This document shows positions 8,530 to 19,693 of a DNA stretch of 64,000 nucleotides, piece by piece. Source of the DNA: Methylobacterium sp. J-078 (GTDB lineage Bacteria; Pseudomonadota; Alphaproteobacteria; Rhizobiales; Beijerinckiaceae); assembly GCF_022829285.1 (NCBI RefSeq), contig NZ_JAKSYI010000096.1, forward strand, positions 90,291-154,290, given 5' to 3'. Under the pieces are notes generated by a model. The model ran no database searches and was not told the origin of the DNA. It was given only the letters and a program-made list of their open reading frames with translations. The translations under genes and the position numbers were made by a program. Every line of letters begins with the position of its first letter. Within the stretch, counting starts at the first letter, position 1.

Positions 8530-9843
8530 TCAGACGACGAGGCGCCGGACGTCCTCGAGGACGTGGGCGAGGTGGCGGGCGAAGCGCGCGGCGAGCGCAC
8601 CGTCGATGACGCGGTGGTCGTAGGAGAGCGAGAGTGGCACGATCAGGCGCGGCTTGAACTCGGTGCCGTTCCAGACCGGGCTCATCTTGGAGCGGGCCAC
8701 ACCCAGGATCGCGACTTCCGGCGCGTTGACCAGCGGCGTGAAGGAGGTGCCGCCGATGCCGCCGAGACTCGAGATCGAGAAGGTGGCGCCCTGCATGTCG
8801 GCCGCCGAGAGTTTGCCGTCGCGGGCCTTGGCCGAGATCGCGCCGAGGTCGCGGCTGATCTCGATGATGCCCTTGCGGTCGGCATCCTTGATCACCGGCA
8901 CGACGAGGCCGTCCGGCGTGTCCACCGCCACGCCGATGTTGTAGTAGCGCTTGAGGATCAGCGCGTCCTTCTCAGGCGACAGCGAGGCGTTGAACTCGGG
9001 ATGCTTGCGTAGGGCCGAGACCGCGGCCTTGATGAGGAACGCCAGCAGAGTGACGCGGTAGCCCTTGTCCTTGAGCTCCTTGCCGGCGTTGTCGAGTTCC
9101 TTGCGGTAGGCATCGGTCTCGGTGATGTCCGACTCGTCCTGGTGGGTGACCAGCGGCACGTTGAGCCAGGACCGGTGCAGGTGCGCGCCGGAGATCTTCT
9201 TGATCCGCGACAGGGGCTGGGTCTCGATCGGGCCGAACTTCGAGAAATCGACGGCCGGGATCTCTGGGATACCCATGCCGCCGCCCGAGAAGGCGGCCGT
9301 GCCGGAGGCCGCGGGGGCCGGGGCGGCCGAGCGGGTGAGGTGGCCCTTCACGTCCTCCTTGGTGATCCGGCCCTTCTCGCCGGTGCCCTTCACGGCGGTG
9401 AGGTCGAGGCCGAGCTCGCGGGCGAGGCGCCGCACGCCGGGGCTGGCATGGACCTGCGAGAAGTCGGGGAGGTTGCCGGCCGGGGCGGGCGCGCTGGCGG
9501 CCGGAGCGGCGCTCGGGGCCGGCTCCTGCTTGGCCACGAGGGCGGCGCCATCGGCGCCGGCCGGGGCCTCGGCGGCCTTCGCGGCGCCGGCCGTATCACC
9601 CTTGGCGCCCTCGCCCTTGAACACGAGGAGCGGCGAGCCTTCGCTGACCTTGTCGCCGAGCTTGACCAGGATCTTCTCGACCACGCCGGCGCTCGGCGAG
9701 GGCACGTCCATGGTCGCCTTGTCGGATTCCAGCGAGACCAGCGGGTCGTCGGGCCCGATCGTGTCGCCCTCCTTCACGTGGATCTCGATGATCGGGATGT
9801 CCTTGAAGTCGCCGATGTCCGGAATCTGGATCTCGATACCCAC
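8530..9843 (-). CDS. aceF: Pyruvate dehydrogenase E2, dihydrolipoamide acetyltransferase
   Basis: 437 residues with one lipoyl domain (residues 1-78, lipoyl Lys42 in ESDKATMD), an Ala/Pro-rich hinge, a peripheral subunit-binding domain around residues 131-169 (ASPGVRRLARELG, GRITKEDV) and the trimer-forming acyltransferase core. The active-site motif is DHRVIDG with His410 and Asp414. It transfers the acetyl group from lipoamide to CoA. E. coli AceF has three lipoyl domains; a single one is within family range, and LpdA brings a further one. It is flanked by aceE upstream (118-bp gap) and lpdA downstream. Confidence 0.97.
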   Translation of the reverse strand: MGIEIQIPDIGDFKDIPIIEIHVKEGDTIGPDDPLVSLESDKATMDVPSPSAGVVEKILVKLGDKVSEGSPLLVFKGEGAKGDTAGAAKAAEAPAGADGAALVAKQEPAPSAAPAASAPAPAGNLPDFSQVHASPGVRRLARELGLDLTAVKGTGEKGRITKEDVKGHLTRSAAPAPAASGTAAFSGGGMGIPEIPAVDFSKFGPIETQPLSRIKKISGAHLHRSWLNVPLVTHQDESDITETDAYRKELDNAGKELKDKGYRVTLLAFLIKAAVSALRKHPEFNASLSPEKDALILKRYYNIGVAVDTPDGLVVPVIKDADRKGIIEISRDLGAISAKARDGKLSAADMQGATFSISSLGGIGGTSFTPLVNAPEVAILGVARSKMSPVWNGTEFKPRLIVPLSLSYDHRVIDGALAARFARHLAHVLEDVRRLVV

Positions 9844-9961
9844 TGCGTAGTCTCCCTGGCTGAGTCGAGGCCTCTGGCGGGCCCCCTCGTGCGGTCTGCT
9901 CGGTGAAAGGGTCGGGAAGTCGGGGCGCCGGCCGCGCTCAGGCGGCCGGCGCGAAGTCGGA

Positions 9962-12625
9962 TCAGACGGTCCAGGGTGCCGGCCGGTCCGTTTCGATGCC
10001 GTACTTGGCGATGGCGTCGGCCACGGTCTGGGCCGGGATCACGCCGTTCTCGGCGAGGCTGTGCAGGGCCGCCACCACGACCCAGTGCCGGTTGACCTCG
10101 AAGAAGTCGCGCAGGCGGACCCGGTAATCCGAGCGGCCGAAGCCGTCGGTGCCGAGCACGCGGTAGCGTCCGGGCACCCAGGTGCGGATCTGGTCGGCGA
10201 ACAGCCGCATGTAGTCCGTCGAGGCGATCACCGGGCCGGTGCGGCCGGTGAGGCAGGTCTCGACGTGGGAGAGGCGCTTGCCCTCCAGCGGGTGCAGGAG
10301 GTTCCAGCGCTCCGCCGCCATGGCATCGCGGCGCAGCTCCGTGAAGCTCGGGCAACTCCAGATGTCGGAACTGATCCCGAAATCCTGCTCCAGGAGTTCG
10401 GCGGCCGCGATGACCTCGCGCAGGATGGTGCCCGAGCCCAGGAGCTGCACCCGGTGGCCCTTGGTCTTCTCCGCGGGGCCTTCCTTGAACAGGTACATGC
10501 CCTTGATGATGCCGGCCTCTGCGCCCTCCGGCATGCCGGGGTGCTCGTAGTTCTCGTTCATCACGGTGATGTAGTAGAACACGTCCTCCTGCTCGGCATA
10601 CATCCGGCGCAGGCCGTCCTGCACGATCACCGCGACTTCGTACGAGAAGGTCGGGTCGTAGGAGACGCAGTTTGGGATCGTCGAGGACATGAGGTGGCTG
10701 TGGCCGTCCTCGTGCTGCAGGCCCTCGCCGTTCAGGGTCGTGCGCCCGGCGGTGCCGCCGATCATGAAGCCGCGGGCCCGCATGTCGCCCGCCGCCCAGG
10801 CGAGATCGCCGATCCGCTGGAAGCCGAACATCGAGTAGTAGACGTAGAACGGGATCGTCGGCGCGTCGGAATGCGAGTAGGAGGTCGCGGCCGCGATCCA
10901 GGACGACATCGCGCCCGGCTCGTTGATGCCCTCCTGGAGCATCTGACCGTTCTTGTCCTCCTTGTAGTACATGAGCTGGTTGGCATCCTCCGGCCGGTAG
11001 AGCTGACCGACCTGGGAGAAGATGCCGAACTGGCGGAACATGCCCTCCATGCCGAAGGTGCGGCTCTCGTCGGGCACGATCGGCACGATGCGGTTGCCGA
11101 TGTTCTTGTCGCGCAGGAGCGTGTTGAGGATGCGCACGAACGCCATGGTGGTGGAGATCTCGCGCCCCGCGGTCTCCTTCAGCTGCGCGCCGAAGGCCGA
11201 GAGCGGCGGGATCTCCAGGGATTGCGACTTGCGCCGCCGGGCCGGGAGCGGACCGCCGAGCGCCGCGCGCCGCGCCATCAGGTAGTTGTGCTCGGGGCTG
11301 CCCTCGGGGAACTTGATGAAGGGGATCTCCTTCAGCTGGTCGTCCGAGAGGTCGATCTGGAAGCGGTCGCGGAACTGCTTGAGGACCGCCTCGCCCATTT
11401 TCTTCTGCTGGTGGGTGATGTTCTGGCCCTCGCCGGACTCGCCCATGCCGTAGCCCTTGACGGTCTTGGCGAGGATGAGGGTCGGCTGGCCCTTGTGCTT
11501 GGAGGCGGCGCTGTAGGCCGCGAACACCTTGCGGGGATCGTGGCCGCCGCGGGTGAGGCGCCAGATGTCGTCGTCCGACCAGTCGGCCACCAGGGCCGCC
11601 GTCTCCGGGTACTTGCCGAAGAAGTGCTCGCGCACGTAGGCGCCGCTCTTCGACTTGAAGTCCTGGTACTCGCCGTCGACGCATTCCTCCATCAGGCGCG
11701 CCAGCATGCCGGTGCTGTCCTTCTGGATCAGGGCGTCCCACCCTGAGCCCCACAGCACCTTGATGACGTTCCAGCCGGCACCCCGGAAATCGGCCTCGAG
11801 CTCCTGCACGATCTTGCCGTTGCCGCGCACCGGGCCGTCGAGGCGCTGGAGGTTGCAGTTGATGACGAAGACGAGGTTGTCGAGCTTCTCACGCGCGGCG
11901 AGCGCGATGGCGCCCAGGCTCTCGGGCTCGTCCATCTCGCCGTCGCCCATGAAGGCCCAGACCTTGCGGCCGTCCGTCTGCGCGAGGTTGCGGTGGTGCA
12001 GGTAGCGCAGGAAGCGGGCCTGGTAGATCGCCATCAGGGGCCCGAGGCCCATCGAGACGGTGGGGAACTGCCAGAAGTCCGGCATCAGCCAGGGATGGGG
12101 ATAGGAGGACAGGCCCTTGCCGCCGACTTCCTGGCGGAAGCCCAGGAGCTGCTCCTCGGTCAGGCGGCCTTCGAGGAAGGCGCGGGCATAGACGCCGGGC
12201 GAGGAATGGCCCTGTACGTAGATCAGGTCGCCGCCGTGATTGGCGTCGGCGCCCCGCCAGAAATGCATGAAGCCGGTGTCGTAGAGGGTCGCGGCCGACT
12301 GGAAGCTGGCGATGTGGCCGCCGAGCTCGGACGAATCCTTGTTGGCCCGCAGGATGATCGCGATGGCGTTCCAGCGGATCGCCGAGCGGATGCGGTGCTC
12401 GATCGCGCGGTCGCCGGGATGCGGGTCCTGCTTCTCGGGCAGGATCGTGTTCAGGTAGGCAGTATTGGCCGAATAGGGGACTGGAGCGCCCTTCTTGCGG
12501 GCCCCGTCGATGACCTGCTCGATCAGGTAATGGGCGCGCTCCGGGCCGTCGACGTCCAGGACGCCGTCCAGCGAATCAAGCCATTCCTGTGTCTCGACCG
12601 GATCGAGATCGCGGCTACGCTCCAT
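9962..12625 (-). CDS. aceE: Pyruvate dehydrogenase E1 component, homodimeric type
   Basis: 887 residues from the ATG at 12625. GGAGG directly abuts an ATG at 12631 but sits six bases before 12625, favouring the latter. The length equals E. coli AceE. The thiamine diphosphate motif is GDGEMDEPES with the downstream NCNLQRLDGPVRGN; the N-terminal TPP half, a middle pyrimidine domain and a C-terminal transketolase-like domain are all intact. It decarboxylates pyruvate and reductively acetylates E2. Most Alphaproteobacteria use the unrelated-length PdhA/PdhB heterotetramer, so this E1 is a notable choice. It is first in the leftward aceE-aceF-lpdA unit. Confidence 0.97.
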   Translation of the reverse strand: MERSRDLDPVETQEWLDSLDGVLDVDGPERAHYLIEQVIDGARKKGAPVPYSANTAYLNTILPEKQDPHPGDRAIEHRIRSAIRWNAIAIILRANKDSSELGGHIASFQSAATLYDTGFMHFWRGADANHGGDLIYVQGHSSPGVYARAFLEGRLTEEQLLGFRQEVGGKGLSSYPHPWLMPDFWQFPTVSMGLGPLMAIYQARFLRYLHHRNLAQTDGRKVWAFMGDGEMDEPESLGAIALAAREKLDNLVFVINCNLQRLDGPVRGNGKIVQELEADFRGAGWNVIKVLWGSGWDALIQKDSTGMLARLMEECVDGEYQDFKSKSGAYVREHFFGKYPETAALVADWSDDDIWRLTRGGHDPRKVFAAYSAASKHKGQPTLILAKTVKGYGMGESGEGQNITHQQKKMGEAVLKQFRDRFQIDLSDDQLKEIPFIKFPEGSPEHNYLMARRAALGGPLPARRRKSQSLEIPPLSAFGAQLKETAGREISTTMAFVRILNTLLRDKNIGNRIVPIVPDESRTFGMEGMFRQFGIFSQVGQLYRPEDANQLMYYKEDKNGQMLQEGINEPGAMSSWIAAATSYSHSDAPTIPFYVYYSMFGFQRIGDLAWAAGDMRARGFMIGGTAGRTTLNGEGLQHEDGHSHLMSSTIPNCVSYDPTFSYEVAVIVQDGLRRMYAEQEDVFYYITVMNENYEHPGMPEGAEAGIIKGMYLFKEGPAEKTKGHRVQLLGSGTILREVIAAAELLEQDFGISSDIWSCPSFTELRRDAMAAERWNLLHPLEGKRLSHVETCLTGRTGPVIASTDYMRLFADQIRTWVPGRYRVLGTDGFGRSDYRVRLRDFFEVNRHWVVVAALHSLAENGVIPAQTVADAIAKYGIETDRPAPWTV

Positions 12626-12997
12626 GGGCATCCTCCATAACTTTTATGCGGATCGCGGGACCCGCTTATTTGGCTGAGCGCCGTTCAGCAGCGTTCGTGC
12701 CAACCCCAACCAAGCGCTTTTCGTGTTTTGTGGCAATGGGTTCGCGAAACCACAAAGTCTTCGGTCTGCGATATTTGTTACGCGTTTGAATTTTTTTGTC
12801 TGGGTTTCCAGACCGGCCCGGATGAGGTTGATCGCCGGGTGCCCGTTTTCCCGGCGCGAGACGCATGGATTCGCGTCCGCAAGTGCCTAGGGTTGCATCC
12901 GGGTCGGGACTGCGGCCGCGCCGCCCCCGGGCTCGTCAACCCAGCCCTGCACGCCCCGCACGGCCGCGCGCCCCTGTCCCGAAATCCGCACCGCGCC
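12626..12997. other. 372-bp non-coding region upstream of aceE
   Basis: This region separates the LacI-type gene's 3' end from aceE. It is clearly less GC-rich than its surroundings between about 12700 and 12810. It holds an inverted repeat TTTGTGG (12727-12733) / CCACAAA (12750-12756), about 100-130 bp upstream of the aceE start, which could be a regulator site, and a short hairpin GTCTGG (12798-12803) / CCAGAC (12808-12813) next to seven T residues on its left. I cannot place -35/-10 boxes with confidence and see no tRNA or small gene. Confidence 0.45.
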
Positions 12998-13981
12998 TCA
13001 GGCGCGCCGGGACGAGCCGCGCACGATGAGCCGTCCGCTCAGGGTGACCTTGCGGACGGGTTGGTCCGGCGTCTTCAGGCGGTCGAACAGCAGCGTCATC
13101 GCCTGCGCGCCGATCTCGGCGACCGGCTGCTCGATCACCGTGAGGCCGGGTTCCACGAGGTCCGTCCAGGGCTCGTTGTCGAAGCCGGCGAGGCCGAGGG
13201 TTCCGGGTACGGCGAGCCCGAGACGCCGGGCCGCCCGCACCGCGCCCATCAGCATCAGACCGTTGGAGAGGACCAGCGCATCGGGGCGGTCGTCCCCGGC
13301 CAGCCACGCCGCCAGGACCGCCTCGGCGGCGGCGGCGTTGGGGGCGGCCACCCGCGCCAGGGGCTCGGCCCCGACCCGGCGCAGCGCGCCCTCGTAGCCC
13401 GCCCGGCGCTCCTGCGCGGTGGAGCTCGTCGCGCCGAACAGGCCGCCGATCCGGCGGTAACCCTGCGCCCAGAGGTGCTCGGCCAACTGGGCGGCCGCCG
13501 CCACATTGTCGAGAACCACGCTGTCATGGGCGCCGGGCGGCCCGGCCCGGTCGATGAGCACCGCCGGCACCTCGAGGTCGCCCGCCTTCATCGCCTCGGC
13601 GGTGACCCGGGTCGGGGCGAAGATGAGGCCGGTGACGCGCTCCTCCTCCATCAGGCGCAGGTACAGGGCCTCGCGGTCCGGGTCCTCGTCGGTGTTGCAG
13701 AGGATCACCCGCATCCCGGCGGCATAGGCCGCATCCTCCACCGCCCGGCTCACCGCTGTGAAGAACGGGTTGCGGATATCGGCCACGATCAGGCCGATGG
13801 TCTGGGTCGATTGCGAGCGCAGGCGGCGGGCCGAGAGGTTGGGCCTGTAGCCGGTGGCGCGTACCGCCGCCTCGACCTGCTGGCGCAGGGCCTCGCTGAC
13901 CGGCCCGCGCCCGAGGGCCCGCGAGACCGTCGCGGTCGAGACCCCCGCCGCACGGGCGACGTCGCGAATCCCGACGCTCAT
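12998..13981 (-). CDS. LacI-family repressor, probable fructose operon regulator (FruR-like)
   Basis: 327 residues. The N-terminal helix-turn-helix IRDVARAAGVSTATVSRAL with hinge region NLSARRLRSQSTQTIGLI is followed by a periplasmic-binding-like effector domain (about 60-327). It is divergent from fruB across a 215-bp gap containing two LacI-type operators (GAAAACGTTTTC core), one inside the predicted fruB promoter and one about 55 bp upstream of this gene's own start. A role as fructose- or fructose-1-phosphate-responsive repressor of fruBKA, with autoregulation, is inferred from context. It is not the E. coli Cra orthologue by position, though it is of the same family. Confidence 0.9.
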   Translation of the reverse strand: MSVGIRDVARAAGVSTATVSRALGRGPVSEALRQQVEAAVRATGYRPNLSARRLRSQSTQTIGLIVADIRNPFFTAVSRAVEDAAYAAGMRVILCNTDEDPDREALYLRLMEEERVTGLIFAPTRVTAEAMKAGDLEVPAVLIDRAGPPGAHDSVVLDNVAAAAQLAEHLWAQGYRRIGGLFGATSSTAQERRAGYEGALRRVGAEPLARVAAPNAAAAEAVLAAWLAGDDRPDALVLSNGLMLMGAVRAARRLGLAVPGTLGLAGFDNEPWTDLVEPGLTVIEQPVAEIGAQAMTLLFDRLKTPDQPVRKVTLSGRLIVRGSSRRA

Positions 13982-14035
13982 CGGGCGGGACGCCTGAGAC
14001 GGTGCGCGACACCCGGGTGCGGACCGCCTGCGATA

Positions 14036-14047
14036 GGAAACGTTTTC
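14036..14047. promoter_or_regulatory. LacI-type operator O2, upstream of the repressor gene
   Basis: GGAAACGTTTTC is one base off the symmetrical GAAAACGTTTTC seen at the fruB promoter. It lies 55 bp upstream of the repressor start, suggesting autoregulation or looping with the second site 100 bp away. Confidence 0.65.
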
Positions 14048-14123
14048 AGCATCATGGCGCCGACATTGGCACCGATACGCAGGGTGGGCAATCGTCGATT
14101 TTGCACTATTTCACCAATCTGGA

Positions 14124-14152
14124 TTGACAGATTTTATGAAAACGTTTTCATT
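14124..14152 (+). promoter_or_regulatory. Predicted fruB promoter with embedded operator
   Basis: TTGACA at 14124-14129 is a perfect -35 element; 17 bp later TTCATT at 14147-14152 is a candidate -10. The palindromic operator 14136-14151 fills the spacer and overlaps the -10, the classical arrangement for repression by steric block. The fruB ATG is 45 bp downstream. Confidence 0.65.
14136..14151. promoter_or_regulatory. Perfect 16-bp LacI-type operator O1
   Basis: ATGAAAACGTTTTCAT is its own reverse complement, with the central CG typical of LacI/GalR-family operators. It lies between the divergent LacI-family gene and fruB. Confidence 0.8.
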
Positions 14153-14196
14153 GGTTGCAACGAGAAGCCCAACACCCCTGACGGGAGGAGCACGCC

Positions 14197-16769
<2,573 letters not shown>

Positions 16770-16773
<4 letters not shown>

Positions 16774-17741
16774 GCGTCGACGGCGCGCGGGTCGTGACCT
16801 GCACCCTGAACCCGGCCCTCGACCAGACCGTCGTGCTCGACGCCCTGGTTCCCGGGGCGGTCCACCGCGCCCGCAGCGTGCGCAGCGACGCGGGCGGCAA
16901 GGGCGTGAACGTCGCCGCCTGCCTGGCTGACTGGGGCGTGCCCGTGGCCGCCACCGGGGTGCTGGGCCAGGACAACGCCGCCCCGTTCCAGGCCCTGATG
17001 GAGGCCAAGGGCATCGCGGATGCCTTCGCGTGGATCCCCGGCGAGACCCGGACCAACCTCAAGCTCCTCGACGCGCAGAGCGGCGACACCACCGACATCA
17101 ACCTGCCGGGGCTCGCCGTGACGGCGGACGCCCTGGTCACGGTGCGGGCGGTCCTGCGCAGCCGCGCCGCCGAAGGCGCCCTCGCGGTCCTGGCCGGCAG
17201 CCTGCCCGGCGGCCTGCCGGCCGGGACTTATGCGGACCTCACCGCCGCCCTGGTGGCGCGCGGCGTCCGCGTGATCCTCGACGCGTCCGGGCCGGCCCTC
17301 GCCGCCGCCCTCGCGGCTCCGGCGGACGCCCTCCCCTTCGCGATCAAGCCGAATCGGCACGAGCTGGAGGAATGGGCCGGGCGCCCCCTGCCGACGCTCG
17401 CCGCCGTCGCCGCCGCCGCCCACGACCTGCGGGTGCGGGGCATCCCCCTGGTGGTGGTCTCCCTGGGCGCCGAGGGGGCCCTGTTCGTCACCGAGGCCGA
17501 GACGCTGCACGCCCTGCCGCCCCCGACCACGATCGCCAGCACGGTGGGGGCCGGCGACGCCCTGGTGGCCGGGCTCGTGGCCGGACTGCATGCGGAGCTG
17601 CCCCTGGCCGACACCGCCCGCTTGGCGCTCGCCTTCGCGGCCGGCAAGCTCGGCCAGGCCGGGGCGAACCTGCCGCCGCGCGAGACCGTGCGGGCCATCG
17701 CCGCCACGGTGCGGATCGAGACGCTCTCTCACCGGGCGTAG
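16770..17741 (+). CDS. fruK: 1-phosphofructokinase
   Basis: 323 residues, PfkB/ribokinase family. The N-terminal signature TLNPALDQTV and the substrate-loop region DAGGKGVNVA are diagnostic of 1-phosphofructokinase/tagatose-6-phosphate kinase enzymes; the C-terminal TVGAGDALVAG carries the catalytic Asp and anion hole. It converts fructose 1-phosphate, the product of the PTS, to fructose 1,6-bisphosphate. The start ATG at 16770 overlaps the fruB stop by four bases. Confidence 0.96.
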
Positions 17742-17747
17742 CGCTGG

Positions 17748-17861
17748 CCCCCTCCCCCTTGCGGGGAGGGCGGCGGGGTGGGGGTAGCTCTGCCAGCCTC
17801 CGCAGCTTGAGGGTCGCCCAACCACCCCCACCCCCAACCCCTCTCCGCAAGGGGGAGGGGG
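17748..17861. repeat. REP-like intergenic palindrome between fruK and fruA
   Basis: A C-rich/G-rich left arm (17748-17785, containing CCCTTGCGGGGAGGG) faces a near reverse-complement right arm (17821-17861, containing CCTCTCCGCAAGGGGGAGG) across a roughly 35-base loop. This fits a mobile REP-type extragenic palindrome inserted within the operon; the large hairpin could alter fruA mRNA level. Confidence 0.7.
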
Positions 17862-17913
17862 ACGCGCGCGAACGACGCAACGATCGAACACGAATCATCA
17901 GCAGGAGGAAGCC

Positions 17914-19620
17914 ATGACCCAGGTGTTGGCGGTGGTGGGAGGTGGGGATCAGGGCCTGCACGCGGTGCTGGCCGGGGCGGCCCTGCGCAAGGCGGCCGAG
18001 CGGCGCCGGCAGGCTGTCGAGGTGGAACTGCGCGGCAAGGGCGTCGGCGGGAACCCGCTCAGCGCCAGCGCGATCCAGGGGGCCGAGGCGGTGCTGCTCA
18101 TCGGCGAGGGCGATCTCGGCGAGGGCCGGTTCGGGGCGATGCGCCGGGCCCGCATCCGGATCGAGGACGTGCTCACCGACGCGCAGGCGGTGCTGGACCG
18201 CGTCCTCTCCGGGGATGCCCCGACCCCGGTCGCCGCGAGCATTCCGAAAAAAATCGTCGCCGTCACCTCCTGTCCCACCGGCATCGCCCACACCTTCATG
18301 GCGGCCGAGGGCCTTCAGGCGGCGGCCGAGGCCCTGGGCCATCCGATCCGCGTGGAGACGCAAGGCTCGGTCGGTGCTCGCGACGCCCTCACGCCGGAGG
18401 AGATCGCGGCGGCCGACCTCGTGCTGATCGCCGCCGATACGGGCGTGGACCGGGCGCGTTTTGCCGGCAAAAAGCTCTATGCCACCACCACCAAGGCGGC
18501 GATCCGGGACGGCAAGGGCCTGATCGCCACCGCCTTCGCGGAGGCCCAGGTCCACGGGGGCGAAGCCGTCGCCAAGGGACCGGCCCGCCCGGCCGCCGCC
18601 GAGACGAAGGCCGGCGCCTACAAGCACCTGATGACCGGCGTCTCGTTCATGCTGCCCTTCGTGGTGGCGGGCGGGCTCCTCATCGCGCTCGCCTTCGCCT
18701 TCGGGGGCATCGACGCAATGAAGCCCGAGAATGCCGGAACCCTCGGCTTCGCGCTGGGCGAGATCGGCGCCAAGGCGGCCTTCGCGCTGATCGTGCCGGC
18801 GCTCGCCGGCTACATCGCCTATTCCATCGCCGACCGGCCCGGCATCGCGCCCGGCATGATCGGCGGCATGCTGGCCGCCAACCTCCAGGCGGGCTTTCTC
18901 GGCGGCATCGCGGCCGGATTCATTGCCGGCTACGCGACGTCCTTCCTCAACAAGCACATCCGCCTCCACCGGAACCTGGAGGGGTTGAAGCCCGTCCTGA
19001 TCCTGCCCCTGCTCGCCACCGCGATCACCGGGCTCCTGATGATCTACGTGGTCGGCGTACCGGTGGCGGCAATCTTGGCCGCGCTCACCGAGTGGCTGAA
19101 GGGCATGCAGGGCACCAGCGCGGTGCTCCTCGGCCTCGTCCTCGGCGGCATGATGGCGGTCGACATGGGTGGGCCCGTCAACAAGGCGGCCTATGCCTCC
19201 TCCGCCGCCCTGATCGCTTCCGGCATCACCGCCCCGATGGCGGCGGTGATGATCGGCGGCATGACGCCCCCGCTGGGCATCGCTCTCGCCACCCGCCTGT
19301 TCCCCGCCCGCTTCTCGAAGCCCGAGCGCGAGGCCGGCGGCGCGGCGGCGGTGCTGGGCGCGGCCTTCATCACGGAAGGGGCGATCCCGTTCGCGGCGGC
19401 CGATCCGCTCCGGGTCATCCCCGCGATGGTTGCGGGCTCCGCGCTCGCGGGCGCCATCGCCCTGAGCGTCGGCGTCGAGATCAAGGTGCCCCATGGTGGC
19501 CTGTTCATCCTGCCGATCCCCAACGCGGTGACGAACCTGCCCGGCGCGCTGATCGCCCTCGCCGTCGGCACCCTGGTGACGGGGCTGCTGGTCGGCCTCC
19601 TGAAGAAGCGGGCGGCCTGA
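17914..19620 (+). CDS. fruA: Fructose-specific PTS permease, EIIBC
   Basis: 568 residues. An N-terminal degenerate EIIB-like (B') domain (about 1-100) is followed by an active EIIB domain with phospho-Cys120 in VTSCPTGIAHTFMAAE, then the EIIC membrane domain from about residue 235 (HLMTGVSFMLPFVVAGGLL), with eight or more hydrophobic segments to the C-terminus. It imports fructose with phosphorylation at C1. It has a strong AGGAGG site just upstream. Together with FruB and FruK it completes uptake and entry into glycolysis. Confidence 0.96.
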   Translation: MTQVLAVVGGGDQGLHAVLAGAALRKAAERRRQAVEVELRGKGVGGNPLSASAIQGAEAVLLIGEGDLGEGRFGAMRRARIRIEDVLTDAQAVLDRVLSGDAPTPVAASIPKKIVAVTSCPTGIAHTFMAAEGLQAAAEALGHPIRVETQGSVGARDALTPEEIAAADLVLIAADTGVDRARFAGKKLYATTTKAAIRDGKGLIATAFAEAQVHGGEAVAKGPARPAAAETKAGAYKHLMTGVSFMLPFVVAGGLLIALAFAFGGIDAMKPENAGTLGFALGEIGAKAAFALIVPALAGYIAYSIADRPGIAPGMIGGMLAANLQAGFLGGIAAGFIAGYATSFLNKHIRLHRNLEGLKPVLILPLLATAITGLLMIYVVGVPVAAILAALTEWLKGMQGTSAVLLGLVLGGMMAVDMGGPVNKAAYASSAALIASGITAPMAAVMIGGMTPPLGIALATRLFPARFSKPEREAGGAAAVLGAAFITEGAIPFAAADPLRVIPAMVAGSALAGAIALSVGVEIKVPHGGLFILPIPNAVTNLPGALIALAVGTLVTGLLVGLLKKRAA

Positions 19621-19693
19621 CCGCACCGACCACGACAGGCCCGGCGCCAAGACCGGGCACATCCACACGCCGAACGATGAGGGGAGACGAGAG

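Noticed and set aside
12791..12813. T7 run next to the GTCTGG/CCAGAC hairpin as a terminator of the LacI-type gene
   Set aside because: In the direction of that gene the run reads as A residues after the stem, so it is not an intrinsic terminator.
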